This document shows, piece after piece, positions 50,424 through 59,515 of a stretch of 64,000 bases of DNA; the stretch's first letter is position 1; every line of letters starts with the position of its first letter. This DNA comes from an uncultured Christensenella sp. (GTDB taxonomy: Bacteria; Bacillota; Clostridia; Christensenellales; Borkfalkiaceae). The DNA is taken from positions 124,001 through 188,000 of the forward strand of contig CAJTKX010000002.1 in NCBI GenBank assembly GCA_910577055.1. Direction: 5' to 3'. The notes below the pieces were generated by a model. That model saw only the letters and a list, made by a program, of their open reading frames with translations, ran no database searches and was not told where the DNA came from. Both the position numbers and the translations under genes were made by a program.

Positions 50424-51245
50424 TCAGTTGTTGGAAGCCTTGTAATCTTCGATGGCTTTTTTAGCGTCGTCGGACGGGCTGACGGTGGTGCTGCCGTAAT
50501 TGGAGAAGTTGTAAACCATTTTTATGCTTTCTCCCTCTTTATTGCCGTTTTCCTCTACTTCTTCATCGCTGTATTCCGTAGAATAGCCTACGATATACCC
50601 GTCTTTAACGGAAACAGATACTGTATATTCCGTACTGTACGACCACAACGTTGCGGTATAAACGCCGTCGTTATATGTAAAAGCGCTGTAAAGGTCCGAC
50701 AAAGCTGCCGTTGTGCCGTTCTTTTCGGTTGAATAGGGAACGGTGAAAATGCTGGTAGCGCTGCCGCCGTCATAAGGCGAAACGTGAACCGACCATTTAG
50801 CATCTTCGGTTTCGGTGCTGTAAGATGCAGAGTAATATGTATCGCCCTCTTTTACAATGTAGTTTTCAAGCTCGTATTCATTATTTTTGTATTCTTTTTG
50901 CAATTCTTCATCATCGGGCACGCCGGTAGCTACGATTTTAACGTTAGTTGTGCCGTAGGTGGAGCCGTCATAATAGGACGTTCCCTCGCGCGTTTGCAAT
51001 ACTTTCATATCCACATCGCCATATTCTTCGTAGTTGCCGCTTATCGTATAGGACGACTCCATATATGCACTTATTGTGAAGCTTTCCGCCGCTACGGTTG
51101 CTTCAAAAGCTTTGCCCCAATCTTCTTCGGAAACTTCTGCGCCCTTATTTATACCGTGTCCGTCGCCGCCGCACGCGGTAAGCCCGATTAAACCCGTAGA
51201 TAAAACAGCACCCGCAACCAAGGTTGCAATTAACTTCTTTTTCAT
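50424..51245 (-). CDS. Secreted lipoprotein of unknown function (273 aa)
   Basis: The ATG at 51245 has AAGGAG nine bases ahead. The signal ends in lipobox LTAC (Cys26), with a Gly/Asp linker following. The mature part is beta-rich with many Tyr, Ser and Thr (ESFTISAYMESSYTISGNYEEYG, then YYSASYSTETEDAKW, KDGYIVGYSTEYSDEE), like LppX/LolA-shaped or DUF-type lipoproteins in Clostridia. It ends in DDAKKAIEDYKA. It is monocistronic, with its own promoter (51337) and terminator (50378). Confidence 0.82.
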   Translation of the reverse strand: MKKKLIATLVAGAVLSTGLIGLTACGGDGHGINKGAEVSEEDWGKAFEATVAAESFTISAYMESSYTISGNYEEYGDVDMKVLQTREGTSYYDGSTYGTTNVKIVATGVPDDEELQKEYKNNEYELENYIVKEGDTYYSASYSTETEDAKWSVHVSPYDGGSATSIFTVPYSTEKNGTTAALSDLYSAFTYNDGVYTATLWSYSTEYTVSVSVKDGYIVGYSTEYSDEEVEENGNKEGESIKMVYNFSNYGSTTVSPSDDAKKAIEDYKASNN

Positions 51246-51282
51246 TTCAATACACTCCTTTTTACAATTAAAAGAGCGGACT

Positions 51283-51324
51283 GTTTGCTTCAAGCATTGA
51301 AGCAAACAAGGGGCGCCCCTTGTT
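51283..51324 (-). promoter_or_regulatory. Structured 5' leader of the lipoprotein gene
   Basis: Two inverted repeats overlap by 2-3 bases: GTTTGCTTCA (51283-51292) with TGAAGCAAAC (51298-51307), and the 20-bp palindrome AACAAGGGGC/GCCCCTTGTT (51305-51324). They cannot both form fully at once. They lie between the promoter and the ribosome site. Confidence 0.6.
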
Positions 51325-51336
51325 GACTATATATAA

Positions 51337-51365
51337 ATTATATCACATTGCGTTGCAAAATGCAA
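51337..51365 (-). promoter_or_regulatory. Promoter of the lipoprotein gene
   Basis: On the minus strand: TTGCAT, 17 bases, TATAAT. Leader length to the ATG is about 85 bases. Confidence 0.72.
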
Positions 51366-51398
51366 GTGAATAAAATTAATTTATAAATTTTTTATACA

Positions 51399-52883
51399 TT
51401 ATTTTCCGACAAACTCCAACACTTCGTCGAAAAGTTTTTTGCCGTCTACCGTCTTGGAAAATCTGACGGGCTTGTCCCTAAGCTCCAAAAGGCACTTGGG
51501 CACTGCCATTGCAGTAGCCGCATGAAGCCGCTTTATGCCTTTGAAACTGTCCTTAACGTCGTTGCCCGTGACGGCGTACAACACGTCTTGCGGGAATTTG
51601 TAAGGGTTTGCCGTAGAAACTATGACGGTTTTCGTTTCGTCCTTTTTGTGCTTTTCGAACCAATCCAAAGCAACCTTCATAGCGCAGCCCGTGTGCGTAT
51701 CCATAGTGTAACCTACGTCTTCGAACACTCCGTACATTGCCTCGACGCTTGTTTCCTCGTCGGCGTAGCCGCCGTCGAAGGTGTCTTGTATAAATTTAAG
51801 CTCGTCGGGGGTAATTTCGTACTTGCCGTTCGCTTTCAGCTGCGCCATTCTTTGCGCTGTGATTTTATAGTTTCTGCCCGCAGCTTCGAACAAAAGTCTT
51901 TCCAAATTCGACGATACGAGAATATCCATCGACGGCGAAGTGGTCTTTAAAAATTCGCGGTTGATATCGTAAACCCCCGTAACCAAAAAGTCGGCAATAA
52001 CCTTGTTTTCGTTCGACGCGCAGTGCAGTCTGCGTACGGGCAAGCCCATTCTTTTGGCGTAGTAAGCCGCAAGCACGTTGCCGAAGTTGCCCGTAGGCAC
52101 GACGAAGTCAATCTCCTCGCCCATTTCGATTTGCTCGGACGAAACAAGGTCGGCGTAAGCCGAAAAATAATATGCGATTTGCGGCGCAAGTCTGCCGAAG
52201 TTTATCGAGTTTGCCGACGATAAAATTACGCCCTTGTTTTTAAGCTCTTCCGCGCACCTTTCGCTTGCAAAAATTTCCTTGACGGCGGTTTGGCAGTCGT
52301 CGAAATTGCCCTTGACCGCAACCACGTTAACGTTTTTTCCGTCTTGGGTGGACATTTGCAGCTTTTGCATTTTGGAAACCCCGTCCGAAGGATAGAAAAC
52401 GGCAATTTTTACGCCATCGGCGTCCTTGAACCCTTCGAGCGCGGCTTTGCCCGTATCGCCCGAGGTGGCAACAAGAATTAAAATTTCTTCCTTTATACCG
52501 CACAAATCGCAGCCCTTCCTTAAAAGATAGGGCAACAGCGTTAAAGCCATATCCTTAAAAGCGCAAGTAGGTCCGTGCCAAAGTTCCAACATAAACACGC
52601 CGTCGTCTATCTTGACAAGGGGCGCGGGGTCGTTCCTTTCGAATTTGGAATAGGCCGACTCGCAAGCAGATAAAAGTTCCTTTTCATCATAGTCGTCAAG
52701 GAACTTGTACAAGATTTTTGCCGCGCGCTCGGCGTAGCTCATTTCAATCAACGATTCGAGTTCTTCACGTGAAACATTGGGGAATTTTTCGGGAACGTAC
52801 AGTCCGCCGTTATCCGAAAGTCCCTTTACGATAGCGCGCGCGCCCGTAACCTTTTCTCCGCCGCGGGTGGAAATAAACTTCAT
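51399..52883 (-). CDS. thrC: Threonine synthase
   Basis: 494-residue PLP enzyme of the long ThrC class: N-terminal KFISTRGGEKVTGARAI, PLP-lysine block WHGPTCAFKDMALTLLP, ATSGDTGKAALEG phosphate loop and VPTGNFGNVLAAYYA. It converts O-phosphohomoserine to threonine. The ATG at 52883 is chosen over one ten codons upstream because GAGG lies ahead at good distance. It follows a hairpin after the P-loop gene. Confidence 0.96.
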   Translation of the reverse strand: MKFISTRGGEKVTGARAIVKGLSDNGGLYVPEKFPNVSREELESLIEMSYAERAAKILYKFLDDYDEKELLSACESAYSKFERNDPAPLVKIDDGVFMLELWHGPTCAFKDMALTLLPYLLRKGCDLCGIKEEILILVATSGDTGKAALEGFKDADGVKIAVFYPSDGVSKMQKLQMSTQDGKNVNVVAVKGNFDDCQTAVKEIFASERCAEELKNKGVILSSANSINFGRLAPQIAYYFSAYADLVSSEQIEMGEEIDFVVPTGNFGNVLAAYYAKRMGLPVRRLHCASNENKVIADFLVTGVYDINREFLKTTSPSMDILVSSNLERLLFEAAGRNYKITAQRMAQLKANGKYEITPDELKFIQDTFDGGYADEETSVEAMYGVFEDVGYTMDTHTGCAMKVALDWFEKHKKDETKTVIVSTANPYKFPQDVLYAVTGNDVKDSFKGIKRLHAATAMAVPKCLLELRDKPVRFSKTVDGKKLFDEVLEFVGK

Positions 52884-52903
52884 AATAAACCTCAAATTAT
52901 TAA

Positions 52904-52934
52904 GCGGCGGCACACCGTTTTTTTGTGCCGCCGC
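52904..52934 (-). terminator. Stem-loop between P-loop gene and thrC
   Basis: GCGGCGGCACA pairs with TGTGCCGCCGC around a nine-base loop, 20 bases before the P-loop gene's stop on the map. Few T's follow on the minus strand, so read-through to thrC is possible. Confidence 0.6.
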
Positions 52935-52953
52935 AGTACGTTTTTAATTGACG

Positions 52954-53361
52954 TTAAAGGTACTTTTTAACGAAATCGGGAAGCTCCGATTCGTCGCAAC
53001 TGCAAGTAACCGTTATGGTTATATCGTTATCGCTTGAAATTTTGTCAAGCATATAGAATATGCCCGCAAGCTCCTTAATGGCCTTGCCCGTAATGCGGGA
53101 TAAGCCGTCTATGTAGATATATTCGTGGTCACTGTTGCAAGCCGCAACGCCCTTTACGAAACCGCAAAGCGCCTCTTCGCCCGCTACCGCCCAATCGGTT
53201 ACGTCGATGAAACGGATATTGCGGTTAACGTCGTACATACATCTTTTATTGTCAGTTATGAACACGCTTAAACCTTTTGCATCAGCCGCAGCGTCGTTTG
53301 CGGCGGTTATAAGCTGTTTCGTCTTGCCCGTTCCCTTTGCGCCGTAAATAATTTTAATCAT
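52954..53361 (-). CDS. Small P-loop NTPase (135 aa)
   Basis: Walker A GAKGTGKT is at residues 7-14 of a short protein that is otherwise a minimal Rossmann-like P-loop core: IRFIDVTDWAV, then HEYIYIDGLSRIT (Walker B-like), and TITVTCSCDE as the final strand. GGAGG lies eight bases ahead of the ATG. It is widely present in Clostridia as a hypothetical protein, in my recollection; role unknown. It lies between the aminotransferase and thrC. Confidence 0.8.
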   Translation of the reverse strand: MIKIIYGAKGTGKTKQLITAANDAAADAKGLSVFITDNKRCMYDVNRNIRFIDVTDWAVAGEEALCGFVKGVAACNSDHEYIYIDGLSRITGKAIKELAGIFYMLDKISSDNDITITVTCSCDESELPDFVKKYL

Positions 53362-53458
53362 GGAATGTTCCTCCGAAATAAGTTGTTAAAGTATTATACT
53401 TACTTTTTATATATTCTATCAGTTTTTTCGCGGAATTTCAATAGGTATCACAAAATTT

Positions 53459-54661
53459 TTACTCGCATTCCGCGAAAAATTCTTTTATACGCTTTAAGCC
53501 TTCGAGCATATCGGCGGTAGATAAAGCGTAGGAAAGGCGAACCGCGTCATCGTCGCCGAAGCAAACGCCGGGGGTCAAGGCGACTTGTTTATGCGTTAAA
53601 AGAAGGTCGGCAACCTCCAAACTGCCTTTCAATTTTACGCCCTTGTAGCTTTTGCCGTACAAATTGTCGCACAAAAGCATTACATAAAACGCGCCGTCGG
53701 GGGTGACGTAGTCAAGCCCGATGCTCTTCATTTCTTCAAGCTGTTCAAGCATCTTTTCGCGCCGTCTGCCGAAAGCGTCAATCATCTCCTTCATAGGCTT
53801 ATCGTCGCCCTCCAACGCGGCAAGCGTTGCGTACTGCGTCATAGTGTTGACGTTGGACGTGGAATGGCTTTGAAAGGAGGAAATAGCTTTTGCGACGTTG
53901 GACGGGCAAGCAAGATAGCCCAAACGCCAACCCGTCATGGCATAGCTTTTGGATACGCCGTTGACTACGATAGTCAAGTCCTTCATTTCGGGCGAGCACT
54001 GCGCGATAGAAAAGTGAGTTTCTCCGCCGTATATAAGCTTTTCGTAAATTTCGTCGGCAAGCACGACTATATTGTACTTAACGCAAACGTCGGCGATTGC
54101 GCGAATTTCCTTTTCGGTATACACTGCGCCCGTGGGGTTGCAAGGACTGTTGAAAATGAACATTTTGGTGCGTGGGGATATAGCCGCCTCCAACTGAGCC
54201 GCCGTTATTTTATAGCCGTGGCGGGGCTTTGCATATATGTACTCGGGAATGCCGCCGCAAGCTTTGACCACCTCTGGATAGGTAAGCCAATAGGGCTTGG
54301 GCATAAGCACCTCGTCGCCCTCGTTTATAACCGCGAAAATCGCGTTGAATATCGAGTGCTTTGCTCCGTTGGAAACTATTATTTGAGAGGGGTCGTAATC
54401 GAGGTTGTTGTCGGTTTTCAGCTTTTTGACGATTGCTTTTTTAAGCGTGGGCAAACCCGCAGCCGCAACGTACTTTGTGTAGCCCTTGTCAAGCGCGTCC
54501 TTTGCCGCGTCGCAAATGTGCTTGGGGGTATTGAAATCGGGCTCGCCTACGCCGAAGTTTATAACTTTAACGCCCGCCGCTTTCAACTCGTTTGCCTTTG
54601 CGGAAATCGCTAACGTCATAGACGGTGCAATTGCCTTAACTCTGTTTGAAACTTCTATCAT
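53459..54661 (-). CDS. Class I/II aminotransferase (aspartate aminotransferase type)
   Basis: 400-residue fold-type I PLP enzyme. FGVGEPDFNTPKHI, SNGAKHSIFNAIFAV, NSPCNPTGAVY, ADEIYEKLIYGG and VNGVSKSYAMTGWRLGYL (PLP-Lys in VSKSYAMTG) are the standard AspB subgroup blocks. It probably transaminates aspartate or aromatic/branched keto acids; the preference is not clear. It lies upstream of thrC in the same direction, which fits an aspartate-family link. Confidence 0.94.
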   Translation of the reverse strand: MIEVSNRVKAIAPSMTLAISAKANELKAAGVKVINFGVGEPDFNTPKHICDAAKDALDKGYTKYVAAAGLPTLKKAIVKKLKTDNNLDYDPSQIIVSNGAKHSIFNAIFAVINEGDEVLMPKPYWLTYPEVVKACGGIPEYIYAKPRHGYKITAAQLEAAISPRTKMFIFNSPCNPTGAVYTEKEIRAIADVCVKYNIVVLADEIYEKLIYGGETHFSIAQCSPEMKDLTIVVNGVSKSYAMTGWRLGYLACPSNVAKAISSFQSHSTSNVNTMTQYATLAALEGDDKPMKEMIDAFGRRREKMLEQLEEMKSIGLDYVTPDGAFYVMLLCDNLYGKSYKGVKLKGSLEVADLLLTHKQVALTPGVCFGDDDAVRLSYALSTADMLEGLKRIKEFFAECE

Positions 54662-54734
54662 AACCGTAAAACCTCGTGTAAATTTAATTCAAGACAATTA
54701 TACATAAAACGGCGGCCTTTGGCAAACGAATTGC

Positions 54735-54785
54735 GCACAATAAAGCCCGCGCGGACAGATAAAGTCCGCGCGAGCTTTATTGTGC
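54735..54785. terminator. Long hairpin between upp and the aminotransferase gene
   Basis: Outer arms GCACAATAAAGC/GCTTTATTGTGC and inner arms CGCGCGGAC/GTCCGCGCG form a ~21-bp stem with one mismatch per arm. It ends the uraA-upp transcript about 105 bases after its stop. Confidence 0.75.
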
Positions 54786-54890
54786 AAAATGCAACCGTAT
54801 GCAACCGCATATCAAACTTTATTTTCAGTTGATTTACGGCTTGGCGGCGCCACGCAAAAGTACAAAATATTCGGTTAAGCGGAACGCTTA

Positions 54891-55529
54891 TTATTTGGTG
54901 CCGAACAGTCTGTCGCCCGCGTCGCCCAAGCCCGGCAGAATGTAACCGTTTTCGTTGAGCTGTCTGTCAAGGGTCGATACATAAACGGGGATATCGGGGT
55001 GAGCTTCCGCTACCTTGGATACGCCCTCGGGCGCGCCGATAATCGCCATAAACTTGATTTTCTTGCAACCGCGTTTTTTAAGCGCGTCCAAAGCGTCGCA
55101 CGCAGAGCCGCCCGTCGCAAGCATAGGGTCAACAAGGAAAACGGTCTTGTTCTCTATACCGTCGGGAAGTTTGCAGTAGTATTCTTGCGGTTCAAGCGTT
55201 TCCTCGTCGCGGTACATTCCTATATGCCCGACCTTAGCCGTAGGGAAAACTTTGTGCACGCCGTTGACCATTCCAAGCCCCGCGCGCAAAATGGGCACGA
55301 TTGCAACGCTTTCTTCCGGAACTTTGTATTGGGTGGTAACCTCTAACGGGGTTTCCACTTTGACGGAAATAAGCTCTACGTCGCGCGTGCTTTCGTAAGT
55401 CATCATCGTGGTTATTTCCTCGATAAGCTCGCGGAATTCTTTCATTCCCGTATTCTTGTCGCGGAGTATGGAAATTTTGTGCTTGATAAGCGGGTGGTCG
55501 AAGATAAATACGTTTTTATAATTTTTCAT
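54891..55529 (-). CDS. upp: Uracil phosphoribosyltransferase
   Basis: 212 residues, normal length. PRPP-binding VDPMLATGGSACDALDAL, VPILRAGLGMV, and the uracil-binding end ENGYILPGLGDAGDRLFGTK. It makes UMP from uracil. The start overlaps the uraA gene by 14 bp, so both are co-expressed for uracil salvage. Confidence 0.97.
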   Translation of the reverse strand: MKNYKNVFIFDHPLIKHKISILRDKNTGMKEFRELIEEITTMMTYESTRDVELISVKVETPLEVTTQYKVPEESVAIVPILRAGLGMVNGVHKVFPTAKVGHIGMYRDEETLEPQEYYCKLPDGIENKTVFLVDPMLATGGSACDALDALKKRGCKKIKFMAIIGAPEGVSKVAEAHPDIPVYVSTLDRQLNENGYILPGLGDAGDRLFGTK

Positions 55530-56982
55530 TTGTGTTCCCCTCGGTTTCGTTATTTATATTTTCGTCGGCGGGCACGTCCTTTAAAATGTCGCCCTCCGCC
55601 ACTTCTTCTATTACAAGCTGTTCGTTCTTATCTTTCTTTTTGTCGTTGATACGGACGAGTACGTTCGTCAAAATGCCGAGGATAAGCGCAGTCGCTATTG
55701 CCGTTACGGTGACTTTACCGAACTGCAACGCCATACCGCCTACGCCCGCGATTAAGATTACGGAAACAACGAACAAGTTTTTGTTGTCGCCAAGGTCGAC
55801 CTTTTGTATCATTTTAAGACCGGATACGGCGATAAAGCCGTAAAGCGCCACGCACACGCCGCCCATTACGCAAGCGGGAATAGAGGCAAGGAACGCCACG
55901 AAAGGTCCTATAAACGACGCCACTACCGCCATTAACGCCGTAACGAAAATGGTGATTACGGATGCGTTGCCCGAAATTGCCACGCAGCCTACGCTTTCGC
56001 CGTAGGTCGTATTGGGGCAGCCGCCGAAAATCGCGCCCACCATCGAGCCTACGCCATCGCCCAAAAGCGTTCTCGAAAGCCCGGGGTCTTTAAGAAGGTC
56101 CGCCTCGATTATCGAGGAAATGTTTTTATGGTCCGCAAGGTGCTCGGCAAAGGTTACGAACGCAACGGGGATATATGCAACGGCAATAGTGCCGATATAA
56201 GCGCCTATGTTCGCGTCGCCGAAGTCGCCGTCAAACAACTTTATGAACGAAAAATTGGGGTACCACTCTATATTGGAGGCGTTGAAATAATATTCGAAGT
56301 CGATTATGCGCATAGCTTCCGCGCCGTCGATATAGCTGAACGCCGTGAAGATTGCCGCCATTACATAGCCCGCAAGGATACCCAAAACGAAAGGTATCAT
56401 CTTCATAAGCTTTTTGCCGTATACGGAGCTTACTATCGTTACCGCAAGGGTAACCAAGCCGCAGATAACGCAAAGTATACCGTTTACGTTCATTTCGTAC
56501 GCGCCCGTAGATGCAACTACGCCGCCCGTAAATTGGCTTACGGCGCTGCCCGCAAGCGAAAGCCCGATTATTGCAACCGTGGGGCCTATTACTACCGCCG
56601 GCATAACCTTATCTATCCATTTGACGCCCGCAAACTTGACTATTACGGCAATGATAACGTACACAAGTCCCGCAAGTATCGCGCCGATAAGTATTCCCAA
56701 GTAGCCGAGCGTCGCCGTTGCCGCGCCCGCAAACGCCGCCGACATAGAGCCGAGGAACGCGAATGAGCTGCCCAAGAACACGGGGCTTTTGAATTTTGTA
56801 AACAGCAGATAAACCACCGTACCCACGCCCGCGCCGAACAACGCCGCGGAAATGGACATTCCGTTACCAACCACTATGGGTACCGTTATCGTTGCCGCAA
56901 GTATCGCCAACAGCTGCTGTAACGAAAACAGTATCAGTCTGCCCGCTTTGGGTCTGTCTTTAACGCCGTAAATCATTTGCAT
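55516..56982 (-). CDS. uraA: Uracil/xanthine permease (NCS2 family)
   Basis: 488 residues with ~12-14 hydrophobic segments. Family blocks are LGSSFAFLGSMSAAFAGA, VVIGPTVAIIGLSLAG, FVTFAEHLADHK (Glu-carrying QH-like region) and GDGVGSMVGAIFGGCPNTTYGESVG. A hydrophilic tail of ~55 residues follows. Coupled to upp, which indicates uracil as substrate. AGAGGAG sits nine bases before the first ATG. Confidence 0.95.
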   Translation of the reverse strand: MQMIYGVKDRPKAGRLILFSLQQLLAILAATITVPIVVGNGMSISAALFGAGVGTVVYLLFTKFKSPVFLGSSFAFLGSMSAAFAGAATATLGYLGILIGAILAGLVYVIIAVIVKFAGVKWIDKVMPAVVIGPTVAIIGLSLAGSAVSQFTGGVVASTGAYEMNVNGILCVICGLVTLAVTIVSSVYGKKLMKMIPFVLGILAGYVMAAIFTAFSYIDGAEAMRIIDFEYYFNASNIEWYPNFSFIKLFDGDFGDANIGAYIGTIAVAYIPVAFVTFAEHLADHKNISSIIEADLLKDPGLSRTLLGDGVGSMVGAIFGGCPNTTYGESVGCVAISGNASVITIFVTALMAVVASFIGPFVAFLASIPACVMGGVCVALYGFIAVSGLKMIQKVDLGDNKNLFVVSVILIAGVGGMALQFGKVTVTAIATALILGILTNVLVRINDKKKDKNEQLVIEEVAEGDILKDVPADENINNETEGNTNEKL

Positions 56983-57083
56983 CGTTAAATTCTCCTCTTC
57001 GGTATATTTAGTTTAACCTTTGGTATTATATCATATCCGCCGCCGAATTGCAATAGTCGGACGGGCAAAGAAGCAAAAATAAC

Positions 57084-57112
57084 TTGACAAGTATTATTTC
57101 ATTTGTTAATAT
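57084..57112 (+). promoter_or_regulatory. Promoter of tRNA-Leu
   Basis: TTGACA, 17 bases, TAATAT, ending 23 bases before the tRNA. Confidence 0.85.
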
Positions 57113-57135
57113 GGGATAGCAAAAAAACAAATAAT

Positions 57136-57222
57136 GCCCGAGTGGTGGAATAGGCAGACGCAAGGGACTTAAAATCCCTCGGTAGAAATACCGTGCCGGT
57201 TCAAGTCCGGCCTCGGGCACCA
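57136..57222 (+). tRNA. tRNA-Leu, anticodon UAA, CCA encoded
   Basis: Acceptor arms GCCCGAG (57136-57142) and CTCGGGC (57212-57218), discriminator A, encoded CCA. The anticodon arm AGGGA-CTTAAAA-TCCCT gives TAA. A long variable arm (CGGTAGAAATACCG) and T-loop GGTTCAAGTCC are as expected for a class II tRNA. Confidence 0.97.
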
Positions 57223-57227
57223 CGACT

Positions 57228-57274
57228 AACCTAAATTGAACCATTAACATATTGGTTTGGTTTAGGTTTTTTGT
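57228..57274 (+). terminator. Terminator of tRNA-Leu
   Basis: AACCTAAATTGAACCA pairs (with a mismatch or two) with TGGTTTGGTTTAGGTT, followed by TTTTGTTG. Confidence 0.75.
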
Positions 57275-57304
57275 TGCCGTTTTTATTTTGCTTTGCTTGT
57301 TAGG

Positions 57305-57354
57305 ACGCAGGGAGAAAAATAAAATTACGCAGGGTAAATTTTTTAAGACGCAGG
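57305..57354 (+). promoter_or_regulatory. Three ACGCAGG iterons before the R-M promoter
   Basis: ACGCAGG occurs at 57305, 57327 and 57348, at 22 and 21 bp intervals (two helical turns), ending seven bases before the -35 box at 57362. Regular spacing suggests a protein-binding array or methylation-sensitive control. Confidence 0.5.
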
Positions 57355-57361
57355 TTTTCAC

Positions 57362-57391
57362 TTGATATTGTGGTTATATATATGATATAAT
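57362..57391 (+). promoter_or_regulatory. Promoter of the restriction-modification operon
   Basis: TTGATA, 18 bases, TATAAT, 29 bases before the ATG at 57421, with GGAGA as ribosome site. Confidence 0.72.
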
Positions 57392-57420
57392 GTATTTTGA
57401 GATTTTCGGAGATACACACG

Positions 57421-58557
57421 ATGATAAAATTGGGAACGGCGTTCAGCGGAATAGGCGCTATCGAACAAGCTCTTTCAAGGCTTGATATGGAGCACAATAT
57501 AGAATTTGCTTGCGATAACGGAGATATAGATATTTGCGTAGATACGGACAAGGAGCTTGATTTTGTGAGGGACTTGTCCTCTCCCGAAGAAAAGAGAGAT
57601 TATGTAGACGAGCTGTACAAGAAAAACTCAATAAAAAAGAATTTCGTGAAGCAGTCCTACCTTGCAAATTATAAGGTGAACAACGGGCTGTATTTTGCCG
57701 ACGTGAGAATGCTTGACGGCAAAGATTTTACAGACAAAATCGACTTGTTCGTGGGCGGAAGCCCTTGCCAAAGCTTTTCGGTGATAGGCGCGAAGGGCGG
57801 GTTTAACGATACGCGCGGCACGCTTTTTTACGACTACGTCAGGTTGGTTAAAGAAATTCAACCCAAGGTTTTTATTTATGAAAACGTATACGGACTGACC
57901 CGCCACGACAACGGCAAAACGTGGGCGATTATGCAACAAGTTTTCAGTGAATTGGGTTATAACTACAAGTCCGAAATTTTGGATTCACGCAACTTCGGCA
58001 TACCGCAAGGGCGAAGAAGAATTTTCGTTGTCGGGTTTAAGAACCCCCTTCACTGCGAAAAATTCAATTTCCCCGAGCCCGTTGAATTAAAGTTCACTAT
58101 GCAAGACTTTCTTGAAGAAAACGCCGCAGACGGCAGCTTGCAGAGCGTGGACGGGCTGTTGACGAAGATAAACGACGAAAAGGGCGAGCCGGAAGAAAGA
58201 TATTACTTATCCGAAAAGTTAAAGGCGTACTGCCTTTCCCCCGGCACGAAAAATTTTATGCACGCGGACGCAAAAATCGATTTGCCGATTGCGCGGGCGC
58301 TGCTTTCGACGATGGGGAACTCCCACCGTTCGAGCGTAAACAACTACGTCACCACCAACGGCAGAGTCAGGGCGCTGACGGTACGGGAAGTCCACCGGCT
58401 TATGGGCTTTCCGGACAGTTATAAAATAGTCGTATCTAAGGCGCAAGCCTATAAGCAAGCGGGCAATTCAATTGTGGTCGACGTATTGATGAGTATCGTA
58501 AAAGAAATAGCGAAAGTCGAGGGTTGGAGTTATGGAAAGAATAAAAACGACCGATAA
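57421..58557 (+). CDS. DNA (cytosine-5) methyltransferase, first of two (378 aa)
   Basis: C5 methyltransferase motifs: I (GTAFSGIGAIEQAL), IV with catalytic Cys116 in GGSPCQSFS, VI (FIYENV), VIII (NFGIPQGRRRIFVVG), X (QAGNSIVVDVL), and a target-recognition segment in between. A TTG eight codons upstream is in frame, but the ATG has GGAGA eight bases ahead. An insert of ~45 residues between motifs II and IV (residues 45-95) carries basic, DELYKKNS-type sequence. Protects host DNA together with the next gene. Confidence 0.94.
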   Translation: MIKLGTAFSGIGAIEQALSRLDMEHNIEFACDNGDIDICVDTDKELDFVRDLSSPEEKRDYVDELYKKNSIKKNFVKQSYLANYKVNNGLYFADVRMLDGKDFTDKIDLFVGGSPCQSFSVIGAKGGFNDTRGTLFYDYVRLVKEIQPKVFIYENVYGLTRHDNGKTWAIMQQVFSELGYNYKSEILDSRNFGIPQGRRRIFVVGFKNPLHCEKFNFPEPVELKFTMQDFLEENAADGSLQSVDGLLTKINDEKGEPEERYYLSEKLKAYCLSPGTKNFMHADAKIDLPIARALLSTMGNSHRSSVNNYVTTNGRVRALTVREVHRLMGFPDSYKIVVSKAQAYKQAGNSIVVDVLMSIVKEIAKVEGWSYGKNKNDR

Positions 58558-59512
58558 GCGATACAAGGTCGTAAGTCTTTTTGCGGGTATCGGCGGTTTC
58601 GATTTGGCTTTTGAGAACGCGGGCTTTAATATAATTTGGGCGAATGATATCGATAAATACGCAGTAGAAACCTACAAGACAAATGTGGGGCGGAATATCG
58701 TACTTGGTGATATCCGCGAAGAAAAAGCAAACATTCCCGAACACGACGTACTTGTCGGCGGGTTCCCTTGCCAACCTTTTTCCACCCTTGGAAAATTAAA
58801 GGGTTTCGACGATACCGACCGCGGCGATTTATTCTTCGAAATCAAGGATATTCTTAAAACTTATAAAACGAAAGCAGTCGTGCTGGAAAACGTGAAAAAC
58901 ATAATAAATCACAATAAGGGCGAAACCTTTAAACGGATTTTGCACGAGTTGCACAGTATCGGCTACGATTGCCATTATAAAGTTTTGAACTCCGCGGACT
59001 ACGGCATACCCCAAAGGCGCAATAGGGCTTACATAGTTGGGTTTTTAAGGGACGCGTTCGATAACGCGGAATTCGAGTTCCCCGCTCCTATCCCCCTTAC
59101 GGTTACCACACAAGACTTGCTTGATAAGAACGTAGACAAAAAATACTTTTTGACCCCGAAGATAGAAAAGACGATTTTGGGCGAAGGCACAAAAGGATAT
59201 ATAGTTCAGCCTACGATTGATTTGCCGATATCAAAGACCCTTACCGCGACAATGCACAAGATGCACCGCGCAAGCCAAGACAACTATGTGACGGATTTGG
59301 AAAGCCGCGCCTTGTTCGACGACGACAACCGCACAAACCTAAGGAAGTTGACGCCCGACGAGTGCCGAAAATTGCAAGGCTTCCCGAGCGATTGGGTACA
59401 AGCGGTATCCGACTGCCAAGCTTACAAACAGTTCGGCAACGCCGTTACGGTCGAGGTCGCCTACGCCGTTGCCGCAAAGCTTATGGAATATATGAAACAA
59501 AATTTGAGGTAA
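58532..59512 (+). CDS. DNA (cytosine-5) methyltransferase, second of two (326 aa)
   Basis: Motif I VSLFAGIGGFDLAF, motif IV GGFPCQPFSTLG with Cys80, ENVKNI (VI), ADYGIPQRRNRAYIVGF (VIII) and FGNAVTVEVAYA (X). It is canonical in length and overlaps the first methyltransferase gene by 26 bp. Its target-recognition region differs from that of the first enzyme, which would suit methylation of the other strand of an asymmetric site. Confidence 0.95.
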   Translation: MERIKTTDKRYKVVSLFAGIGGFDLAFENAGFNIIWANDIDKYAVETYKTNVGRNIVLGDIREEKANIPEHDVLVGGFPCQPFSTLGKLKGFDDTDRGDLFFEIKDILKTYKTKAVVLENVKNIINHNKGETFKRILHELHSIGYDCHYKVLNSADYGIPQRRNRAYIVGFLRDAFDNAEFEFPAPIPLTVTTQDLLDKNVDKKYFLTPKIEKTILGEGTKGYIVQPTIDLPISKTLTATMHKMHRASQDNYVTDLESRALFDDDNRTNLRKLTPDECRKLQGFPSDWVQAVSDCQAYKQFGNAVTVEVAYAVAAKLMEYMKQNLR

Positions 59513-59515
59513 TGT

